A DNA stretch of 5,371 bases from Burkholderiaceae bacterium (GCA_019752915.1 JAIELO010000306.1:1-5371), one strand, 5' to 3'; numbered from the stretch's first letter, positions 1 to 5,335 are shown. Notes: generated by a model not told the origin, from the sequence alone. Numbers and translations: made by a program.

Positions 1-915
1 CAGAGCGCATTGAGCAAGGTTGAGGATCCGCTGCTGCGCTCGATGTTGTGGCAAAGCCTGTGGGACAGCGTGCGCGCGGCACAATTGCCGCTGGACGCTT
101 TCCTGAAAACCGCGCTGGCCAATGCCCCCGGCGAAAAGGATTACACCCTGCTCGGTGACGTCACGGGCAAGCTGCGCATGGCCAAAGCGTACCTGGACGA
201 GATGGGGCCGGAACTGGCGTCCTATCGTCAGCAGGTACTGCCCGAGCTGGAGCAGATGGCTTTCAAGGCGGCGCAGGCAGCGCAGGGCGACAACAACTTC
301 CAGCGCCGCTGGTTCGGCACCTTTGTGGGGCTGGCCAGCACGCCAGCGGCACTGCAGCAGCTTGCCGATATCCTCAGCGGCAAGCTGCTGCTGGCAGGGC
401 TGAACGTGAGCCAGGATGTGCGCTGGGAGATTGTTATTCGTCTCAACCGTTACGCTTATCCGGGTGCTGCGGCACTGCTGGCAGCCGAGCAGGCGCGTGA
501 CCCGTCCGATGCCGGACAGGCCGCAGCCGTTGCCGCGACCGTGATCCAGCCCGATGCGGCGGTGAAAACGGCCTGGCTGGCGACCATCACGGCTCCGGAC
601 AGCAAGCTGCCGTTCTCCAAAATACGCAAAGCCATGGAGAATCTGTACCCGGCCGAGCAGGGTGCGCTCAGTGCCCTGACTGCCGCACAGCGGCTCGCGC
701 AATTGCCACAGGTGGACCAGCGCAGTGGTCCGGTATTCATGCGTACCTATGCCAATACCCTGTTGCCGAGCGCCTGCACCCCGGCCAGTGTGGCGCAGCT
801 GCAGACGGCACTCGATAAAGCGAAAGCTCTGTCGGCTGGTACCTTGCGTTCCTTGCTCGTAGCACATCAGGAAGACCAGCGTTGCGTTGCCATGAAGAAA
901 ATAGTCACCAAATAA
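1..915 (+). CDS. pepN: M1 family aminopeptidase, C-terminal part (5' end outside window)
   Basis: The frame is open from base 1 to the TAA at 913-915, so this is the 3' end of a longer gene; the TTG at position 10 is only an internal codon, with no ribosome binding site. The roughly 304 visible residues are helical and match the ERAP1-like C-terminal domain of M1 zinc aminopeptidases: MLWQSLWD (43-66), then the family-typical QDVRWEIVIRL (412-444) followed by an AA..RD-type segment. In that family this domain caps the active site and shapes access for peptides, while catalysis (release of N-terminal amino acids) depends on GAMEN and HExxH-E motifs, which lie upstream of the window and cannot be checked. 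No membrane segment is visible in this part. A strong terminator begins 28 bases after the stop, so the gene appears transcriptionally separate from what follows. The family call is fairly secure. The symbol is less so, since the E. coli-type PepN has a different C-terminal half. Confidence 0.82.
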   Translation, partial: QSALSKVEDPLLRSMLWQSLWDSVRAAQLPLDAFLKTALANAPGEKDYTLLGDVTGKLRMAKAYLDEMGPELASYRQQVLPELEQMAFKAAQAAQGDNNFQRRWFGTFVGLASTPAALQQLADILSGKLLLAGLNVSQDVRWEIVIRLNRYAYPGAAALLAAEQARDPSDAGQAAAVAATVIQPDAAVKTAWLATITAPDSKLPFSKIRKAMENLYPAEQGALSALTAAQRLAQLPQVDQRSGPVFMRTYANTLLPSACTPASVAQLQTALDKAKALSAGTLRSLLVAHQEDQRCVAMKKIVTK

Positions 916-942
916 TCATCGCCGTACAATTTGCCTTTTTTG

Positions 943-969
943 AGCCAGCCTTCGGGCTGGCTTTTTTTT
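943..969 (+). terminator. Rho-independent terminator of the aminopeptidase gene
   Basis: A perfect 8-bp stem, AGCCAGCC (943-950) with GGCTGGCT (955-962), closes on a TTCG tetraloop (951-954) and runs into eight T residues (962-969). A UUCG-type loop on a GC-rich stem followed by a T tract is the classic intrinsic terminator. It lies 28 bases after the stop of the aminopeptidase gene and separates it from the next transcription unit. There is no A-run before the stem, so it should act on the + strand only. Confidence 0.93.
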
Positions 970-1014
970 GTTCTGCAGGATCGCAGCAATAAGCAACCAG
1001 CAGTCTCAATTTAA

Positions 1015-1182
1015 ATGGCACTGGACGATGTTGCGAAAATTTGTCTCAAATTAGACATTTTAGGAATTTTGTTTAAATTTTCATTTTTGTATAAGCACAA
1101 CGGAAATACAGCTAATTTCAGATGGTTTTATGACCATTTGATGACGGTGATTTCACAGTGGTTTCGGATGATTATTCGGTAA
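1015..1182 (+). CDS. Doubtful small ORF, 55 aa, unknown
   Basis: An ATG at 1015 directly follows an in-frame TAA (1012-1014) and opens 55 codons ending at TAA 1180-1182. The product would begin MALDDVAKICLKLDILG and end with QWFRMIIR; it is rich in Phe, Trp, Leu and Ile with a basic C-terminus, a composition seen in small membrane-active peptides but also by chance in AT-rich DNA. Against it: no Shine-Dalgarno sequence upstream, and use of TTA, TCA and AGA codons, the first two absent or nearly absent from the neighbouring genes. Slightly for it: third positions are richer in G+C (23 of 55) than first (18) or second (15). I do not recognise a family. Most likely it is non-coding control DNA. 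Confidence 0.15.
   Translation: MALDDVAKICLKLDILGILFKFSFLYKHNGNTANFRWFYDHLMTVISQWFRMIIR
1042..1057. promoter_or_regulatory. Dyad TGTCT-N6-AGACA, candidate operator
   Basis: TGTCTCAAATTAGACA has perfect 5-bp inverted arms (1042-1046 and 1053-1057) around a 6-base AT-rich centre. The arm length and about one helical turn between arm centres suit a dimeric helix-turn-helix regulator. No specific regulator can be named. It lies about 200 bases upstream of the candidate promoter, so a role as an activator or silencer site is possible, but short dyads are common in AT-rich DNA. Confidence 0.25.
1119..1140. promoter_or_regulatory. 22-bp imperfect dyad, candidate operator
   Basis: The arms CAGATGGT (1119-1126) and ACCATTTG (1133-1140) are complementary at seven of eight positions, the exception being a G/T pair, around a 6-base centre. 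The perfect core is ATGGT-N6-ACCAT, the same 5-6-5 geometry as the dyad at 1042-1057 although the sequence differs. This is the longest compact dyad in the AT-rich region. Its function is not known. Confidence 0.28.
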
Positions 1183-1210
1183 ATTTAAATTTTTTCAAAT
1201 AAATCACCGT
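1144..1210. repeat. Perfect 10-bp inverted repeat enclosing an AT palindrome
   Basis: ACGGTGATTT (1144-1153) recurs as its exact reverse complement AAATCACCGT (1201-1210), 47 bases further on. The enclosed segment contains the palindrome AAATTTAAATTT (1181-1192). Two identical, oppositely oriented 10-base sites just upstream of the candidate promoter could be paired binding sites for one regulator, allowing looping; they are too far apart to be a simple operator dyad. The repeat is directly visible and the role is inferred. Confidence 0.4.
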
Positions 1211-1219
1211 ATTAATTCA

Positions 1220-1248
1220 TTATTGTAATGATCTGCCTTTGATATATT
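1220..1248 (+). promoter_or_regulatory. Candidate extended -10 promoter for the PEP-CTERM/protease unit
   Basis: TATATT (1243-1248) matches the sigma-70 -10 consensus at five of six positions and is preceded by TGA (1240-1242), giving the extended -10 form TGnTATAAT. A -35 element at the 17-base spacing (TTATTG, 1220-1225) is poor, as is usual for extended -10 promoters. Transcription would start near 1255, giving a leader of about 84 bases. No sigma-54 -24/-12 pair with correct spacing was found, although some PEP-CTERM genes are known to depend on sigma-54. In AT-rich DNA such matches arise easily, so confidence is modest. Confidence 0.35.
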
Positions 1249-1254
1249 GACCAC

Positions 1255-1270
1255 TACTTTTAATAAAGTA
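1255..1270. promoter_or_regulatory. Dyad TACTTT-TAAT-AAAGTA at the presumed start site
   Basis: Perfect 6-bp inverted arms, TACTTT (1255-1260) and AAAGTA (1265-1270), surround TAAT. If transcription begins from the candidate -10 box at 1243-1248, this dyad covers about +1 to +16, where a bound repressor would block initiation. The same bases could form a weak AT-rich hairpin in RNA, but that is less convincing. Confidence 0.3.
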
Positions 1271-1276
1271 ACCACA

Positions 1277-1307
1277 GGCTCAAGTCGGTGTACCGACCGG
1301 GCGGGCC
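1277..1307 (+). promoter_or_regulatory. GC-rich hairpin in the transcript leader
   Basis: GTCGGT (1284-1289) and ACCGAC (1292-1297) form a perfect 6-bp inverted repeat with only two bases between them, so in RNA it would be a 5-bp stem with a TGTA loop. Outer bases GGCT (1277-1280) and GGCC (1304-1307) can add four more pairs, one of them G-U. The start codon follows about 30 bases later and its ribosome binding site remains free. It may stabilise the mRNA or serve as a dyad for a protein. I do not recognise a riboswitch class. Confidence 0.3.
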
Positions 1308-1327
1308 ACGGAATCCCCCTATCCCAC

Positions 1328-1331
1328 AAGG
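1328..1331 (+). promoter_or_regulatory. Ribosome binding site deciding the ATG at 1339
   Basis: AAGG (1328-1331) sits 7 bases before ATG 1339. This favours the ATG over an in-frame GTG at 1288, whose 17 extra codons would translate leader sequence and put a proline-rich stretch in front of a normal signal peptide. Confidence 0.7.
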
Positions 1332-1338
1332 CAGACAA

Positions 1339-2103
1339 ATGAACAATTCGACCCAATTGCAGCAGGCTCCAGCCTTTCGTCGGCTGAAGCAGCTCAGCGC
1401 AACAGCGCTGGGGGCTATGGCACTGATGAGCGCGGCACCCGCCATGGCGGACACGATCAATTTCGAGTCGCAGCTTCCCGATATTTTTGCAGGTGGCAGT
1501 AGCTTCATCGATCACGGCTTTAATTTGCTGGTGATCGATAGTCCGTTCTCTTCCACCGGTGATGGCCTGGCGGGTGTGCTGGTCAATGGCGCCGATCCAT
1601 ACACCTGCTTCACTGCAGTGTGCCCATCCGGTAACACCAGTACCTACTACGCGGGCCTGAATGACGGCGCCGTGAAACTGACAGGTAGCGATGCGCGCGG
1701 TTTCCGTCTGAGCGGGATCGATTACGCCTTCGTCTCGCCGATCGGTGGCCTGTCTGCTGGACTGTTGCCAGGCAAGCTGACGATCTCGGCAGAAAAAGTT
1801 AGCGGTGGCACCGTGTATGCCGAGCTGGACTTCTCTGGACTGAACAGCAGCAGCGCTTCGCCTTTCCTGCACGCGGCCCTGACCAGCCAGTTCGGTACCG
1901 CCGCCTATAGCAGCGTGGTGTTCAGCTCCTGCCTGTTTGATGGCAATGGCGGTTGCAGCCCTTACGGTAATCAGGCCCAGTTCGCCATCGACAACATCGA
2001 AGTGACTGCAGTGCCGGAACCTCAGACCTACGCCATGCTCGGTCTTGGTCTGGCCGCGATCGGTCTGCTGTCGCGCCGTCGTCGCGCCTCCCACAACGCT
2101 TGA
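1339..2103 (+). CDS. Secreted PEP-CTERM sorting-domain protein, 254 aa
   Basis: An exported protein of unknown activity. Residues 1-37 are a Sec signal peptide: a basic RRLK stretch at 14-17, a hydrophobic core around 19-33, and an AMA-D cleavage site at 37/38. The mature part is rich in Ser, Gly and Ala, predicted beta-rich, with four cysteines (C90, C95, C198, C206) that could form two disulfides. QFAIDNIEV (214-222) leads into the sorting signal: VPEP (225-228), a hydrophobic helix (about 231-245) and RRRR (246-249). By known biology of this signal, an exosortase (EpsH/XrtA type, not in this window) cleaves at the PEP motif, and the protein is released or attached to the extracellular matrix. 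The QF..D segment beside VPEP matches, from memory, an NCBI family of PEP-CTERM proteins (NF038120), which a profile search should confirm. The protease gene starts 18 bases after its stop, so co-transcription is likely. There is no TTA, CTA or TCA codon in the gene. Confidence 0.92.
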   Translation: MNNSTQLQQAPAFRRLKQLSATALGAMALMSAAPAMADTINFESQLPDIFAGGSSFIDHGFNLLVIDSPFSSTGDGLAGVLVNGADPYTCFTAVCPSGNTSTYYAGLNDGAVKLTGSDARGFRLSGIDYAFVSPIGGLSAGLLPGKLTISAEKVSGGTVYAELDFSGLNSSSASPFLHAALTSQFGTAAYSSVVFSSCLFDGNGGCSPYGNQAQFAIDNIEVTAVPEPQTYAMLGLGLAAIGLLSRRRRASHNA

Positions 2104-2106
2104 GTC

Positions 2107-2113
2107 GAGAAAG
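2107..2113 (+). promoter_or_regulatory. Ribosome binding site of the protease gene
   Basis: GAGAAAG (2107-2113) lies 8 bases before ATG 2122 in the 18-base gap after the PEP-CTERM gene. It is purine-rich but only a partial match to AGGAGG. The early codons that follow (ATG AAA TTA) are AT-rich, which keeps the start region unstructured. Confidence 0.55.
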
Positions 2114-2121
2114 TCCTAGTC

Positions 2122-5100
2122 ATGAAATTACGTCCAATTACCTCCGCAGTGCTGATGCTGCTGTCGACGCTGACCAGCACGGCATTTGCCGATGAAGAAC
2201 GTCGCTCCTACATCGTGCAACTGGTGGATAAACCAGTTGCCACCTACACCGGCCAGGTCGCCGGTCTGCCCGCTACCATGCCAGCCGCTGGCCAGCGCCT
2301 GAATGTTGATGCGTCCGATGTCCAGGCTTACATCAACTATCTGGATGCCAAACAGCAGGCAGTGATCAGCTCGGTCAGTGCTGCCGAAGTCACCCACAAG
2401 TACGATGTCGTCTTCAACGGCTTTGCCGCCTTGCTGACGGACGAAGAAGTCCGCGCGCTGAAAAGCAATCCGGGTGTCGCCGCCATTACGGCTGACTCGA
2501 TCATGCAACTTGACACTAGCTACACCCCGAACTTCCTCGGTCTGGATAAAGCCGGTGGTCTGTGGCAGCAAGTGGGCGGTAAAGATGCTGCCGGCGAAAA
2601 CATCATCATCGGTATCGTCGATGGCGGTATCTGGCCTGAGCATGCCAGTTTTGCGGATCGCGTCGATGACGCAGGCAATCCAAGCCATCAGGGCTCGACC
2701 CGTGTGTACGACGCGCCGCCAGCCAGCTGGAAAGGCCTGTGCGCTACCGGTGAAGGCTTTGGCGTCAACAACTGTAACAACAAGCTGATCGGCGCACGCT
2801 ATTACAAGCCTGCCAGCCAGAGCCTGCACTGGACCGAATTTAACTCGGCACGTGATTCGGTCGGCGGCGCAGAAGGTTCGGGCGGTCACGGCGATCATAC
2901 GGCCAGCACGGCCGGCGGTAACGCTGGCGTCACCGTCACCAGCAGCGGCGTAAACCTGGGCAAGATCACCGGGATGGCACCGCGTGCCCGTATCGCCGCG
3001 TATAAAGTTTGCTGGACCGATGCGGTAACGGCCAAGAATGGCTGTCCGACTGCCAGCAGCGTGGCCGCGATCAACCAGGCCGTGAAAGATGGCGTGAACG
3101 TGATTAACTTCTCGATCGGCTCCAGCGCCGGCGGTGGCACGTTCAATGAAGCAACCGAACAGGCCTTCCTTGGCGCGGCAGCGGCGGGTGTTTTCGTCGC
3201 CGCTTCGGCCGGTAACTCGGGCCCGACCTCGACTGCGCCGGCACCGGTGGGTCACATCAGCCCATGGCTGACCACGGTGGGTAACTCGACCCATGACCGT
3301 ATCTACCTCGGCGATGCCATTCTGGGCAACGGTAATGCGCTGTCGGGTGCGTCGGGTAATGCCAACACCCCGTCGGCACCGCTGATCCTGTCCAAGGATG
3401 CTGGTCTGGACGGTGTTGACGCGGCCAAACTGGCGCAATGCTTCGGCGCTGCAGACGGCATTAGCGCATTGCTCGATCCAGTCAAAGTAGCGGGCAAGAT
3501 TCTGGTCTGCGACCGCGGTAACAACGTGCTGGTCAACAAATCGGCCAACGCCAAGACCGCCGGTGCAGTCGGTGTGGTGATCGGTAACGTGGGCGGTGGT
3601 GCAACCACCATCCTGAGCCAGCCGCACACGATTTCGACGGTGCATATTGCAGTGGACAATGCCAATACCCTGAAAAATTATGTGGCGGCCAATCCGACCA
3701 GTGCGACGGCTAGCCTGGGTAATCTGCGCGCGACCCGTGATACCGCGACAAATGCGCCGGTTATGAATGGCTCGTCCTCGCGTGGCCCTAACGTTGCCAA
3801 TGCGAACATTCTGAAACCGGACCTGACTGCACCCGGCACCGATATTCTGGCCGCCGTTACCGCCGATCTGAGCAAGGATCAACGCAATGCAGTCGCCAAT
3901 GGCAGCGCTGCGGAAAAAGCCGAATGGGCGTTCTACACCGGTACCTCGATGGCGTCGCCGCACGTCGCCGGGATCGCTGCACTGCTCAAGCAGCGCCACC
4001 CGGACTGGACGCCGGCTGCGATCAAATCGGCGCTGATGACCACCGCGTTCGATACCTTCAGCGATGGTCTGAACACCGGTGTCGCCTGGGACGCGACGGC
4101 CAAGAACAACGGCTCGCTGCCGTGGGGCCAGGGTGCCGGCCATGTGGCGCCGACCACCGCTGCCGATCCTGGTCTGGTATATGACATCGCACCGATTGAT
4201 TACGTACGTTTCCTGTGCGGTCAGAATCTGGTGTACACGGCCGCCCAGTGCGCCAGCGCTGGTGGTGCGATCTCGGCGCAGAATCTGAACCTGCCATCGC
4301 TGACGGCCGGTAATGTTCTCGGCTCGATGACCCTGACCCGTACCGTAACCAATGTCGGTAGCAGCAGCGCTACTTACAACGCAGTCGCTTCGGTACCAGG
4401 CTACACGGTGGACGTGCAGCCATCGACGCTGGTGATTGGTGCTGGTCAGAAAGCTAGCTTCACCGTCAAGTTCACCCGTACCAACGCACCGATCGATACC
4501 TGGGCCTACGGCCGTCTGGTATGGAGCGATGGCGTGCACAGCGTGCGTAGCCCGCTGACCGTACGTGGTAGCGCGCTGGCGGCACCTGCAGGGGTGTATA
4601 GCGAAGCGATATCGGGTAGCAAGATCTTCACCGTGGGCACCGGCTTTGCTGGCGCGATGACCAGTGTCAAAGGCGGCCTGCTGCCAGCGACCCAGGAAGT
4701 GCGCAGCATCGCCAAGGCCGCAAACACGGCTTCGGCAGCGCTGACTGCGGCCTGCGCGGCAGGTGGTGGTGTGGGTGTGGTGGCTCACCCGGTCACCATC
4801 CCGGCTGGCACCATGCTGGCACGCTTCGCACTGTTCGATAGCGATACGCTGGCCAACGGCACTTCCGACCTGGATCTGCTGGTGGTCAAAGGTACGACCG
4901 CGGTAGCAAGCAGTGGTGGCGACACCTCGAACGAGCGCGTACAACTGCTGGCACCAGCCGCAGGTGACTATAAAGTGTGCGTGATCGGCTATGCTCCGGC
5001 AAACGGTAGCGAGACCTACACCCTGTCGAGCTGGTTGGTACAACCGACCTCGACCGGTGGTAACCTGAAAGTGCTGCTGCCAAGCGCCGCCACCATCGGT

Positions 5101-5277
5101 GGTACGGCATCGGTGGCGATGAGCTGGTCGGGTCTGCCAACTGGCAAGCGTCATGTCGGTGTGGTCAACTATCTGCTGGGCGGTGTCAAGCAAGGCACCA
5201 CGGTGATCGATGTCGATACCACCAACCCGCTGCCGATGTTCCAGAACTCGCGTAGCAAACAAGTGCTGGCCGACTAA
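2122..5277 (+). CDS. Secreted subtilisin-like serine protease (S8 family) with PA, fn3-like and PPC-like domains
   Basis: An extracellular endopeptidase of 1051 aa made as a preproprotein. A Sec signal peptide ends at AFA-D (23/24). Residues about 28-131 are an inhibitor I9 propeptide (SYIVQL at its start, FNGFAALLTDEEV before its end), which in this family folds the enzyme and is then cut off. The S8 domain follows, with the catalytic triad D167 (VDGG), H256 (GGHGDH) and S609 (GTSMASPHVAG) and oxyanion N365 (ASAGNSGP). A protease-associated domain is inserted between N365 and S609, at about 415-535. RTVTNVG (740-746) marks an fn3-like domain to about 815. A PPC-like beta domain (about 826-975, DLDLLVV at 916-922) and a last Ig-like stretch end the protein. 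WKGLC, CNNKLIGAR, AYKVCW and DPGLVYD are signatures of plant-type subtilases (cucumisin-like). Ten cysteines fall in five plausible pairs (207/218, 297/308, 440/463, 699/710, 878/953). There is no PEP-CTERM or other anchor at the C-terminus. It is the second gene of a likely two-gene unit. The residue after the catalytic Asp (Gly) and the third of HGTH (Asp) are unusual. Confidence 0.96.
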   Translation: MKLRPITSAVLMLLSTLTSTAFADEERRSYIVQLVDKPVATYTGQVAGLPATMPAAGQRLNVDASDVQAYINYLDAKQQAVISSVSAAEVTHKYDVVFNGFAALLTDEEVRALKSNPGVAAITADSIMQLDTSYTPNFLGLDKAGGLWQQVGGKDAAGENIIIGIVDGGIWPEHASFADRVDDAGNPSHQGSTRVYDAPPASWKGLCATGEGFGVNNCNNKLIGARYYKPASQSLHWTEFNSARDSVGGAEGSGGHGDHTASTAGGNAGVTVTSSGVNLGKITGMAPRARIAAYKVCWTDAVTAKNGCPTASSVAAINQAVKDGVNVINFSIGSSAGGGTFNEATEQAFLGAAAAGVFVAASAGNSGPTSTAPAPVGHISPWLTTVGNSTHDRIYLGDAILGNGNALSGASGNANTPSAPLILSKDAGLDGVDAAKLAQCFGAADGISALLDPVKVAGKILVCDRGNNVLVNKSANAKTAGAVGVVIGNVGGGATTILSQPHTISTVHIAVDNANTLKNYVAANPTSATASLGNLRATRDTATNAPVMNGSSSRGPNVANANILKPDLTAPGTDILAAVTADLSKDQRNAVANGSAAEKAEWAFYTGTSMASPHVAGIAALLKQRHPDWTPAAIKSALMTTAFDTFSDGLNTGVAWDATAKNNGSLPWGQGAGHVAPTTAADPGLVYDIAPIDYVRFLCGQNLVYTAAQCASAGGAISAQNLNLPSLTAGNVLGSMTLTRTVTNVGSSSATYNAVASVPGYTVDVQPSTLVIGAGQKASFTVKFTRTNAPIDTWAYGRLVWSDGVHSVRSPLTVRGSALAAPAGVYSEAISGSKIFTVGTGFAGAMTSVKGGLLPATQEVRSIAKAANTASAALTAACAAGGGVGVVAHPVTIPAGTMLARFALFDSDTLANGTSDLDLLVVKGTTAVASSGGDTSNERVQLLAPAAGDYKVCVIGYAPANGSETYTLSSWLVQPTSTGGNLKVLLPSAATIGGTASVAMSWSGLPTGKRHVGVVNYLLGGVKQGTTVIDVDTTNPLPMFQNSRSKQVLAD

Positions 5278-5292
5278 TCCCGGACTGCCCTG

Positions 5293-5335
5293 AAAAAAAG
5301 CCCGCGCACTGCAAGGTGCGCGGGCTTTTTCTTTT
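5293..5335 (+). terminator. Rho-independent terminator after the protease gene, possibly bidirectional
   Basis: A perfect 10-bp stem, GCCCGCGCAC (5300-5309) with GTGCGCGGGC (5316-5325), closes on the loop TGCAAG. A run of seven A (5293-5299) precedes it and TTTTTCTTTT (5326-5335) follows, so A/T pairs can lengthen the stem to 15 bp. The T tract gives termination on the + strand 22 bases or so after the stop codon. The A run provides a T tract on the opposite strand, so it could also serve a convergent gene beyond the window. Confidence 0.93.

Larger units (their letters stand above)
970..1338. other. Long AT-rich intergenic control region
   Basis: This 369-base stretch lies between the aminopeptidase terminator and the PEP-CTERM gene. 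Bases 1021-1260 have 71 G+C out of 240 (about 30%), half the level of the flanking genes. TTTAAA occurs three times (1010-1015, 1072-1077, 1184-1189), the last inside the 12-base palindrome AAATTTAAATTT (1181-1192). Several dyads are present and listed separately. Composition returns abruptly to GC-rich after about 1270, in the presumed transcript leader. I see no tRNA, no IS end and no known riboswitch consensus. The likely role is promoter plus regulator binding for the two downstream genes, perhaps with silencing by an H-NS/MvaT-like protein. That role is inferred from composition and position. Confidence 0.6.

Noticed and set aside
10..12. TTG at position 10 as the start of a complete gene
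   Set aside because: The frame is open to the window edge and the protein begins in the middle of a conserved helical domain of M1 aminopeptidases, so it is an internal codon of a truncated gene.
1016..1034. Sigma-54-like elements TGGCAC (1016-1021) and TTGC (1031-1034)
   Set aside because: The halves match the -24/-12 words, which is tempting for a PEP-CTERM gene, but they are 9 bases apart instead of 5, so sigma-54 should not recognise them. They are also about 300 bases from the gene.
1288..1338. In-frame GTG start at 1288 for the PEP-CTERM gene
   Set aside because: It would place 17 proline- and arginine-rich residues before the signal peptide, has no ribosome binding site and lies inside the leader hairpin. 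The ATG at 1339 has AAGG at proper spacing.
970..1338. Riboswitch (cyclic di-GMP type) or other known RNA in the intergenic region
   Set aside because: PEP-CTERM and matrix genes are sometimes under cyclic di-GMP control, but the conserved GEMM core is absent and only small hairpins were found.
1204..2094. 296-codon ORF on the - strand over the PEP-CTERM gene
   Set aside because: The same register effect applies. The sense strand has a signal peptide, a PEP-CTERM signal and a ribosome binding site; the antisense product resembles no family.
2128..5262. Very long ORF (1044 codons) on the - strand across the whole protease gene
   Set aside because: It is in exact register with the sense codons, and its lack of stops reflects absence of TTA, CTA and TCA on the sense strand. 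Its translation is rich in Arg, His, Cys and Gly with no recognisable domain, whereas the sense strand encodes an unmistakable subtilase.
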